From assembly GCA_964530345.1 (NCBI GenBank), contig CAZGYJ010000061.1, positions 1 through 15,790 on the forward strand: a stretch of DNA of 15,790 nucleotides, written 5' to 3'. This DNA comes from JALSJK01 sp964530345 (GTDB lineage Bacteria; Pseudomonadota; Gammaproteobacteria; Methylococcales; Methylomonadaceae). Under the pieces are notes generated by a model. That model made no database searches. It was not told the origin of the DNA and saw only the letters and a list, made by a program, of their open reading frames with translations. Positions within the stretch are counted from its first letter, which is position 1, and each line of letters begins with the position of its first letter. This document shows positions 7,196 through 12,883 of the stretch, piece after piece. A program made the position numbers and the translations under genes.

Positions 7196-7626
7196 CCGAA
7201 CCCGTAATTATTTTTACTGATGGGGCATGCCGTGGAAATCCTGGTCCAGGAGGGTGGGGAGCAGTGTTACGCTACAAGGGCAAAGTTCGAGAGATGTTTG
7301 GTGGTGAATTTGACACGACCAATAATCGAATGGAGTTAATGGCAGCTATCATGGCGCTGGAAAGTTTGAATAGACCCTGTCAGGTTGAATTAAGTACTGA
7401 TTCAACTTATGTCCTGAAAGGAATCACGGAATGGATGAGTAACTGGAAGGCCAGAGGCTGGAAAACCGCGAATAAAAAACCGGTTAAAAATGAAGATCTC
7501 TGGCGCAGACTGGATGCTGCCATAGGACGGCATGATGTCCAATGGCAATGGGTGAAAGGTCACTCAGGGCATGAGGGAAATGAATTAGCTGACAGTTTAG
7601 CCAATAAAGGTATAGATTCTTTATGA
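7192..7626 (+). CDS. rnhA: Ribonuclease HI
   Basis: RNase HI cuts the RNA strand of RNA-DNA hybrids (R-loops, primers) in the cytoplasm. At 144 residues it is slightly shorter than the E. coli enzyme, and its catalytic residues even carry the same numbers: Asp10 in FTDGACRGNPGPGGWG, Glu48 in NNRMELMAAIMALE, Asp70 in STDSTYV, Asp134 in GNELADSLA, and His124 in VKGHSGHEGNE. The basic handle region (WMSNWKARGWKTANKKPVKNEDLW, about 81-104) is present. The ATG overlaps the methyltransferase stop by 4 nt. dnaQ, which flanks rnhA in many gammaproteobacteria, is absent. The gene is convergent with pgm and ends just before a palindromic repeat. Confidence 0.98.
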   Translation: MTEPVIIFTDGACRGNPGPGGWGAVLRYKGKVREMFGGEFDTTNNRMELMAAIMALESLNRPCQVELSTDSTYVLKGITEWMSNWKARGWKTANKKPVKNEDLWRRLDAAIGRHDVQWQWVKGHSGHEGNELADSLANKGIDSL

Positions 7627-7642
7627 CCAGGCTTCAAATTAT

Positions 7643-7793
7643 GGAGCGCGCATGAAATAACTTAGACAACTGGCTTGTTTTTTATCCGTCCACTGCATTG
7701 TAAAAATAGTTGCATAGCTGGCTGCGCCTATTTCTACACCTTGAATACGAAAAAAAACTGCGCCAGTTGCCCAACTTATTCCATGCGTGATCC
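7643..7793. repeat. Imperfect 150-bp palindromic element (ERIC/MITE-like)
   Basis: The whole spacer between the convergent rnhA and pgm genes is nearly self-complementary. The outer 32 nt (7643-7674) match the reverse complement of 7762-7793 at 26 of 32 positions, including a perfect 8-bp block, CAACTGGC (7667-7674) with GCCAGTTG (7762-7769). Moving inward, a T run (7678-7683) faces an A run (7750-7757), and TGTAAAAATAG (7699-7709) faces CTATTTCTACA (7728-7738) with one mismatch. The centre is near AGCT at 7716-7719. The right end coincides with the pgm stop codon. Long imperfect palindromes of this size between genes are typical of ERIC-like repeats and miniature transposable elements; it could also act as a two-way transcription stop. 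I see no second copy in the window. Confidence 0.6.
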
Positions 7794-9427
7794 TAAGTGA
7801 TAACCGTAGGTGCATCGCGGCCAGTGCGTTTTCTGATTTCACTGAGTTGTTCAGCCAGATCAACTAAATTTGCCAGAGCGATTTGTGCATCCTGATCTTG
7901 GCGCGAAGGATCTGATTCAAATTTTTCCAGATAAATTCTTAAGGTGGCGCCAACAGTGCCAGTTCCGGATAATCTGAATACCATTCGTGAACCATCTTCA
8001 AATCCAATGCGTATGCCCTGGTTTTTACTGATGCTGTCGTCAACAGGATCTTGATAGCTGAATTCATCTGCAAATTTAACAGAGAATTCACCAAAGCTTT
8101 TTTCAGGCAGCTTAGGGAGTTGTTCACGTAAATGCTCAAAAATACCCTTTGCAATGGACAAATCAACTGCTTCATAATCATGTCGGCTGTAGATATCACG
8201 GCCGAATTTTTGCCAGTGTTGATGAACAATATCGCTGACCGATTGACCAGTTTTAGCTAATAAATTCAGCCAGAATAACACCGCCCATAAGCCGTCTTTT
8301 TCTCGGACATGATCAGATCCGGTGCCAAAACTTTCTTCTCCGCATAAAGTAATTTTGCCTGCGTCCAGAAGGTTTCCAAAATATTTCCAGCCAGTGGGAG
8401 TCTCATAACAGGCAATGCCAAGTGCTTCAGCCACACGATCTACAGCCTGGCTGGTGGGCATAGAGCGGGCAACGCCGACTATTCCTTGGCTATAACCAGG
8501 AATAAGTTGGGCGTTGGCTGCCATGATTGCCAGACTATCGCTGGGCGTAACAAAAATATTACTTCCCAGAATCATATTTCTATCACCATCGCCATCAGAA
8601 GCGGCGCCAAAAGTGGGCGCATCAGCACTGAACATAAGATCTGCTAATTTTTTGGCATGAGCCAGATTAGGGTCGGGATGGCCGCCGCCAAAGTCAGGCA
8701 GAGGGGTTGCATTAATGACTGAGTTCGGTTTGGCGCCTAGCATTTCTACAATAATCCGTTTTGCATAAGGGCCAGTAATAGCATGCATAGCATCAAAACA
8801 TAAAGTGATGTTTCCTGATTCAATAGCCTTTTTGATCAAGGGAAAATCAAATATCTGATTCATTAAAGCGGCATAATCATCGACAGGGTCAACAATAGTG
8901 ATTTTGAAGGATTCGATTTGTTGTTCGCCGATATTATCCAGGTCGACATCTCCAATTTCCGCAATCTTGTATTCTGAAATTATCTTGCTTTGACGATAAA
9001 ATTCATCGGTATATTTTTCCGGGGCAGGGCCGCCATTGCTGACATTGTATTTAATTCCAAAATCTTCGTCAGGGCCGCCAGGATTATGGCTGGCGGAAAG
9101 AATCAAGCCACCGGAAGCTTGGTTTTTTCGGATCAAATGTGAAGCGGCAGGGGTGGAAAGTAAACCACCTTGACCTATAATTAGATGACTAAATCCGTTG
9201 GCAGCAGCCATTTTAATAATGATCTGAATGGCTTCTCGGTTAAAATACCGGCCATCGCCTCCTAGAACGAGGCAGGCGCCTTGAGTATCGGGTAAGGAAT
9301 CGAAAATGGATTGAACAAAGTTTTCCAGATAGTTAGGTTGCTGGAAAACTTTGACTTTTTTTCTTAAACCGGAAGTTCCTGGTTTTTGGTCATTAAAGGG
9401 TTGGGTGGGTACTGTTTTAATTTTCAT
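7793..9427 (-). CDS. pgm: Phosphoglucomutase, alpha-D-glucose-1-phosphate type (PGM1-like)
   Basis: It interconverts glucose-1-phosphate and glucose-6-phosphate, feeding glycogen, UDP-glucose and surface polysaccharide synthesis or their breakdown. The 544-residue protein belongs to the alpha-D-phosphohexomutase superfamily and is of the eukaryotic PGM1 / Agrobacterium type rather than the E. coli Pgm type. Evidence: KPGTSGLRKK at 15-24, the phosphoserine loop SASHNPGG with Ser113, the metal loop DGDGDRN (Asp278, Asp280, Asp282), the sugar-binding CGEESFGTGSDH at 362-373, the phosphate-binding RLSGTGTVGATLRIY near the C-terminus, and the ending RTGRDAPTVIT, essentially that of animal PGM1. 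All key residues are intact. The ATG at 9427 is preceded by an AGGG about 10 nt upstream. The gene stands alone, divergent from the L,D-transpeptidase, and a palindromic repeat begins at its stop codon. Confidence 0.96.
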   Translation of the reverse strand: MKIKTVPTQPFNDQKPGTSGLRKKVKVFQQPNYLENFVQSIFDSLPDTQGACLVLGGDGRYFNREAIQIIIKMAAANGFSHLIIGQGGLLSTPAASHLIRKNQASGGLILSASHNPGGPDEDFGIKYNVSNGGPAPEKYTDEFYRQSKIISEYKIAEIGDVDLDNIGEQQIESFKITIVDPVDDYAALMNQIFDFPLIKKAIESGNITLCFDAMHAITGPYAKRIIVEMLGAKPNSVINATPLPDFGGGHPDPNLAHAKKLADLMFSADAPTFGAASDGDGDRNMILGSNIFVTPSDSLAIMAANAQLIPGYSQGIVGVARSMPTSQAVDRVAEALGIACYETPTGWKYFGNLLDAGKITLCGEESFGTGSDHVREKDGLWAVLFWLNLLAKTGQSVSDIVHQHWQKFGRDIYSRHDYEAVDLSIAKGIFEHLREQLPKLPEKSFGEFSVKFADEFSYQDPVDDSISKNQGIRIGFEDGSRMVFRLSGTGTVGATLRIYLEKFESDPSRQDQDAQIALANLVDLAEQLSEIRKRTGRDAPTVIT

Positions 9428-9467
9428 TATTTCTAGCCCTGCCTAGTGAATGATTGAAGATGATGTC

Positions 9468-9496
9468 ACTATATCAAAAAGTAAAGTTAATGTTGA
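9468..9496 (-). promoter_or_regulatory. Predicted sigma70 promoter of pgm
   Basis: On the minus strand TCAACA (9491-9496, 4/6 to -35) is followed after exactly 17 nt by TATAGT (9468-9473, 5/6 to -10). It would start transcription near 9461, about 34 nt before the pgm ATG. Confidence 0.45.
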
Positions 9497-9516
9497 TTTA
9501 AGATGGAAATATTAGG

Positions 9517-10059
9517 ATGCGCATTTTAGTATTATTACTTGGAAATCTATTTTTCTGTCATTTGGTGTTTGCGAGCGAAGGTGTTTGGTTGCTTGTGGAT
9601 ACGAAAGCGATGAATCTGGAAGTTAAAAGAGGCCAGAAAACCATCGAGGTTTTTGACAATATTTCGATTGGTCGAAATGGGGCTGGTTTTAAGGAGCATC
9701 GAGGTGACGATGTGACGCCTTTGGGAACCTATAAAATTGGCTGGGTAAATAAAAAAAGCCCATACCATTTATTCTATGGATTTAATTATCCGACCATGGA
9801 AAATGCAAAAAAGGCCTTGACAGACGGACTGATCAGCAGAAAGACCTTTGCTTCGATAAAACAAGCACACAAGCACAACAGACTTCCTCCGCAGAATACC
9901 CCGCTTGGCGGTCGAATAGGGATTCATGGGCTCGGTCGGGGTAACAAGAAAGTGCATGAATCAATGAATTGGACACACGGATGTATAGCTTTGACGAATC
10001 ATCAGATACAGCGGCTGGCAAAATGGATTAACAAAGGGACACTAGTAAAAGTAAAATAA
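9517..10059 (+). CDS. Periplasmic L,D-transpeptidase (YkuD domain)
   Basis: This 180-residue exported protein has a signal peptide (about residues 1-19, cleavage after VFA) and a YkuD catalytic domain of about 22-179. The active-site signature is complete: GRIGIHGLGRG with His137, then MNWTHGCIALT with His154 and nucleophile Cys156. TPLGTYKIGW (67-76) is the usual family motif before it. Members form 3-3 peptidoglycan crosslinks, attach Braun-type lipoprotein to peptidoglycan, or (YafK/DpaA subgroup) detach it; sequence alone does not decide which. There is no LysM or peptidoglycan-binding domain. The ATG at 9517 has GGA about 10 nt upstream and AGG immediately before it. The next gene, 90 nt downstream, encodes a lipoprotein with a C-terminal lysine, the expected acceptor, which favours a role in anchoring or releasing it. 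Confidence 0.9.
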   Translation: MRILVLLLGNLFFCHLVFASEGVWLLVDTKAMNLEVKRGQKTIEVFDNISIGRNGAGFKEHRGDDVTPLGTYKIGWVNKKSPYHLFYGFNYPTMENAKKALTDGLISRKTFASIKQAHKHNRLPPQNTPLGGRIGIHGLGRGNKKVHESMNWTHGCIALTNHQIQRLAKWINKGTLVKVK

Positions 10060-10100
10060 TACTGGAAAAGAGCTGAAAAACAGTGCAAAATTAGAACTGA

Positions 10101-10129
10101 TTTTCATAGCGTTAGGTTTTGTTTTTAAT
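10101..10129 (+). promoter_or_regulatory. Candidate promoter of the alanine-zipper lipoprotein gene
   Basis: TTTTCA at 10101-10106 (4/6) is followed after 17 nt by TTTAAT at 10124-10129 (5/6 to TATAAT). The start point would fall near 10136, directly before the Shine-Dalgarno AAGGA at 10139-10143. A separate promoter from that of the L,D-transpeptidase would fit the high expression typical of this lipoprotein class. Confidence 0.35.
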
Positions 10130-10149
10130 AAATTTAAGAAGGAAATAAC

Positions 10150-10428
10150 ATGTTTAAAGCAATAAAGATTTCTGCGATCGTATTAACTGCTGGTTTGGCC
10201 GTTGGTTGTGCCAGTACTTCCGACATTGATAATTTGCAATCTCAGATTGACGGTTTGAAATCAGATCTTGATAAAACTTCTACTGCAGTCGCAAGCGCAC
10301 AAAATGCAGCTCGTGAAGCTGCGGCCAGAGCTTCTGCTGCTGAAGCTGCAGCCGATCGGGCGGCTGGTTTTGCTGAAGAAACTAACAGCAAACTGGATCG
10401 GTTGTTCAAAAAATCTATGATGAAATAA
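10150..10428 (+). CDS. Lpp/OprI-like alanine-zipper outer-membrane lipoprotein
   Basis: The gene encodes a 92-residue precursor. The lipoprotein signal ends in LAVGC with lipidated Cys20; the mature part is about 73 residues, longer than E. coli Lpp (58). After a short CASTSDIDNLQSQIDGLKSDLDKTS region, residues about 48-76 form an alanine-rich heptad pattern (AREAAARASAAEAAADRAAG), as in the trimeric alanine-zipper coil of Lpp and OprI. The C-terminus, KLDRLFKKSMMK, ends in lysine, the residue that becomes linked to diaminopimelate in Braun-type lipoproteins. The probable role is to tether outer membrane to peptidoglycan; covalent linkage is inferred, not shown. The ribosome site AAGGA with a 6-nt spacer is ideal, consistent with strong expression. 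A strong intrinsic terminator follows. The upstream gene is an L,D-transpeptidase. Confidence 0.9.
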   Translation: MFKAIKISAIVLTAGLAVGCASTSDIDNLQSQIDGLKSDLDKTSTAVASAQNAAREAAARASAAEAAADRAAGFAEETNSKLDRLFKKSMMK

Positions 10429-10446
10429 TCTGATTTTTTCTTAACT

Positions 10447-10486
10447 AAAAAAAGCCCTGTAGTTGTTTTGGCTACAGGGCTTTTTT
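10447..10486 (+). terminator. Strong Rho-independent terminator after the lipoprotein gene
   Basis: GCCCTGTAG (10454-10462) and CTACAGGGC (10472-10480) form a perfect 9-bp stem with a 9-nt loop, extended by an A run (10447-10453) facing the T run (10481-10486) to 15 bp. The symmetry could also stop minus-strand transcription. The identical sequence at 10602-10641 is the same hairpin repeated at the start of the next contig. Confidence 0.9.
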
Positions 10487-10491
10487 GCTTA

Positions 10492-10591
10492 NNNNNNNNN
10501 NNNNNNNNNNNNNNNNNNNNNNNNNNNNNNNNNNNNNNNNNNNNNNNNNNNNNNNNNNNNNNNNNNNNNNNNNNNNNNNNNNNNNNNNNNN
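10492..10591. other. Assembly gap of exactly 100 N
   Basis: The run of N is 100 bases long, the conventional filler for a gap of unknown size. The 55 bases just left of it (10437-10491) and just right of it (10592-10646) are identical and flush with the N run on both sides, so the two contigs overlap by 55 bases and the gap is probably not real. Confidence 0.95.
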
Positions 10592-10646
10592 TTTCTTAAC
10601 TAAAAAAAGCCCTGTAGTTGTTTTGGCTACAGGGCTTTTTTGCTTA
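10592..10646. repeat. Duplicate 55-bp contig-end copy of the terminator region
   Basis: This is identical to 10437-10491, including the hairpin (arms at 10609-10617 and 10627-10635). It is most likely an assembly duplicate rather than a second genomic terminator. Confidence 0.85.
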
Positions 10647-10656
10647 CTTTCCCAAC

Positions 10657-12048
10657 ATGACCCAGGTTAATCAAGACAAACTTTCCAGTGCTCGTTTCAG
10701 CCAGGCTACCGATGCTTTTGTAGAGATATTTACTGCTTCAGTCGGTTTTGATCAGCGTATGGCTCAGCAGGATATTCAGGGATCAAAGGCTCATGCATCG
10801 ATGTTACTTAAGATTGGTGTTTTAACAAGTCAAGAGCATGATGACATTTCCAAAGGTTTAGAAACAATAAGTCAGGAAATAAGTAACGGTACATTTGCAT
10901 GGTCAATTAAACAGGAAGATGTTCATATGAACATCGAAGCCAGATTAACTGATCTGATTGGCACCGCAGGAAAAAAATTACATACCGGGCGATCTCGCAA
11001 TGATCAGGTAGCCACCGATATACGTCTTTATTTGCGCAGTGAAATTGATAACATCATCAGTTTAATTAATCGTTTGCAAACAGCTTTGCTGGATGTGGCA
11101 GAACGAGAAGCTGGAACCATTATGCCGGGTTTTACGCATTTACAGGTGGCTCAGCCGGTGACTTTTGGGCATCATCTGATGGCCTGGTTTGAAATGCTGG
11201 TTCGAGACAAAGAACGGCTGCAAGATTGCCGTAAGAGGATCAATATCATGCCGCTGGGTGCGGCCGCTTTAGCTGGAACCAGTTATCCCATTGATCGTGA
11301 TTATGTGGCAGAATTGTTGGAGTTTGACAGGCCATCCGCTAATTCGCTGGATTCAGTCAGTGATCGTGACTTTGCTATTGAATTTGCCGCCGCCGGCAGC
11401 TTGATTATGATGCATTTATCCCGTTTTTCGGAAGAACTTGTACTTTGGTCCAGCGCGCAATTTGATTTTATTGAACTACCGGATGCTTTTTGCACGGGCT
11501 CTTCCATCATGCCGCAAAAGAAAAATCCCGATGTGCCTGAGTTGGTTAGAGGCAAGACCGGTCGCGTCACAGGCCATTTGATGTCATTACTGATGCTGAT
11601 GAAAAGTCAGCCTCTTGCATATAACAAGGATAATCAGGAAGATAAGGAACCTTTATTCGATACTGCAGATACGCTGATAAATTCATTACGCGCTTTTGCC
11701 GATATGATTCCGCATATTCAATGTAAAAAAGACAATATGTATCAGGCTGCAAAACAAGGTTTTTCTACTGCTACCGATTTGGCTGATTATCTGGTAAGAA
11801 AGGGTATGGCCTTTCGTGATGCTCACGAAGTGGTGGGATTGGCCGTCCGTTTGGGAGTTGATACCAAGCGGGATTTGTCTGAATTATCGCTTGAAGAATT
11901 ACAGCAGTTTTCAGATATTATTACCGAAGATGTTTATGATGTATTGGCATTGGAAGGTTCGGTTGCTTCCCGTAATCACTTGGGCGGTACAGCGCCAGAA
12001 AAAGTTAGGCAGGCTGTTCAATTTGCCAGAGAGCAATTGAACAAATAG
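10657..12048 (+). CDS. argH: Argininosuccinate lyase
   Basis: ArgH splits argininosuccinate into arginine and fumarate, the last step of arginine synthesis. The 463-residue protein has normal family length. Visible signatures: FDQRMAQQDIQGS (31-43), HTGRSRNDQVATD (109-121), PGFTHLQVAQPV with general-acid/base region His161, and the flexible-loop signature GSSIMPQKKNPD (281-292) carrying the catalytic serine. The near-universal N-terminal WGGRF motif is replaced by SSARF (residues 10-14), an oddity in an otherwise intact protein. The start is ATG 10657; an upstream TTG at 10618 lies inside the terminator hairpin and is not credible. There is no Shine-Dalgarno and the ATG is only 16 nt beyond the T run of the preceding terminator, so how it is transcribed is unclear. 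The stop is immediately followed by the histidine phosphatase gene. Confidence 0.96.
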   Translation: MTQVNQDKLSSARFSQATDAFVEIFTASVGFDQRMAQQDIQGSKAHASMLLKIGVLTSQEHDDISKGLETISQEISNGTFAWSIKQEDVHMNIEARLTDLIGTAGKKLHTGRSRNDQVATDIRLYLRSEIDNIISLINRLQTALLDVAEREAGTIMPGFTHLQVAQPVTFGHHLMAWFEMLVRDKERLQDCRKRINIMPLGAAALAGTSYPIDRDYVAELLEFDRPSANSLDSVSDRDFAIEFAAAGSLIMMHLSRFSEELVLWSSAQFDFIELPDAFCTGSSIMPQKKNPDVPELVRGKTGRVTGHLMSLLMLMKSQPLAYNKDNQEDKEPLFDTADTLINSLRAFADMIPHIQCKKDNMYQAAKQGFSTATDLADYLVRKGMAFRDAHEVVGLAVRLGVDTKRDLSELSLEELQQFSDIITEDVYDVLALEGSVASRNHLGGTAPEKVRQAVQFAREQLNK

Positions 12049-12065
12049 ATTTGGAAGTTCCAGGC

Positions 12066-12698
12066 TTGGGAGAGAGGCAAAACCAACATTGCTCAGTAGA
12101 CCCCGTAATCACCACCATAGATTTGCTTCGGCATGGGGAAGTAAAAGGCGGCTTCTATTTTCGGGGTAAAACAGATGACCCTTTGACTTCTAAAGGTTGG
12201 CAGCAAATGCAACAAGCGACGGCTGATCAGAACTGGGATATTATTATTAGCTCCCCTTTATCCCGATGCCTTGATTTTGCACACTGGTTAAGTGATCGGA
12301 GAAAAATACCATGCAATCGAGTTTCAGGGTTTTCAGAAATTGATTTTGGCGATTGGGAAGCAAAAACAGCGGAACAAATTGAACGACTCAACCCTGGTTT
12401 GTTATCTCAGTTCTATGATGACCCTGAAAAGTTTGCTCCAGGAAATGGTGAGAGTTTTTCAGTATTTTCCAAACGGGTTGCTGATGCCTGGCAGCAAACC
12501 ATCAATGAAAATAAAGGAAAAAAGCTACTGGTTATTACCCATGCTGGTGTGATTCGTATGATTTTTTCCCGGATTCTTGGAATATCGACAAAAAATAGTT
12601 TTCATATTCAAGTTGATCATGCCTGTTTAAGTCGTTTTCGGCATTTTTGGACTAATGATTACGATTATTGTCAGTTTTTAATGCATATAAGTGGGTGA
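12066..12698 (+). CDS. CobC-like histidine phosphatase
   Basis: This is a branch-1 histidine phosphatase of about 210 residues. From the chosen start, LLRHGEV carries Arg22 and the phospho-accepting His23, FSEIDFGDWE has acid residue Glu91, and VITHAGVIRM has the second catalytic His159. GGFYFRGKTDDPLTSKGWQQM after the RHG motif resembles alpha-ribazole phosphatase (CobC) of cobalamin synthesis, but no cobalamin genes are nearby, so other phosphoesters are possible. No ATG precedes the catalytic motif. The candidates are TTG at 12066, with GGAAG 8 nt upstream, and TTG at 12051, two nt after the argH stop; I prefer the former. Tight spacing implies cotranscription with argH. No signal peptide or membrane segment. 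Confidence 0.8.
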   Translation: MGERQNQHCSVDPVITTIDLLRHGEVKGGFYFRGKTDDPLTSKGWQQMQQATADQNWDIIISSPLSRCLDFAHWLSDRRKIPCNRVSGFSEIDFGDWEAKTAEQIERLNPGLLSQFYDDPEKFAPGNGESFSVFSKRVADAWQQTINENKGKKLLVITHAGVIRMIFSRILGISTKNSFHIQVDHACLSRFRHFWTNDYDYCQFLMHISG

Positions 12699-12883
12699 TG
12701 GTAAATTTATAGTTTCAAAAAGTGTCGTCTGAATAGCAACTTGGAAGGCTTCTCATAAAAGACTGCCATGTTTGGGGCAGGAATGTGTTGAATATTGTGC
12801 AATTGTGAACAATCCCTCAAGTCCATAGATTAAACGCTATACCCTTACGATAAGTCTGGCTTTTCCTCAATCTAGGTCTATGC
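12699..12883. other. Intergenic region upstream of cyaA
   Basis: No supportable gene and no strong terminator are seen in these 185 bp. A short CTGCC (12765-12769) / GGCAG (about 12776-12780) stem lacks a T run. The right half holds the predicted cyaA promoter and a possible CRP half-site. Confidence 0.5.
12803..12831 (+). promoter_or_regulatory. Candidate cyaA promoter with overlapping CRP-like half-site
   Basis: TTGTGA (12803-12808, 4/6 to -35) and TAGATT (12826-12831, 4/6 to -10) are separated by exactly 17 nt, predicting a start near 12838. TGTGA at 12804-12808 is also a CRP half-site, with a poor second half (CCTCA at 12815-12819 in place of TCACA). An overlapping CRP site would fit feedback repression as known for E. 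coli cyaA, but this match is weak. Confidence 0.3.

Noticed and set aside
7639..7863. 74-codon minus-strand reading frame overlapping the end of pgm
   Set aside because: It starts out of frame inside pgm, has no ribosome site, and most of it is the palindromic element at 7643-7793, which explains the openness. I would not call it a gene.
10592..10646. Two tandem terminators between lpp and argH
   Set aside because: The copies are identical and flush with the N run on both sides, so a contig overlap is the simpler explanation.
10618..10656. Upstream TTG extending argH by 13 codons
   Set aside because: The extension lies in the terminator hairpin and its T run; the conserved ArgH region begins after ATG 10657.
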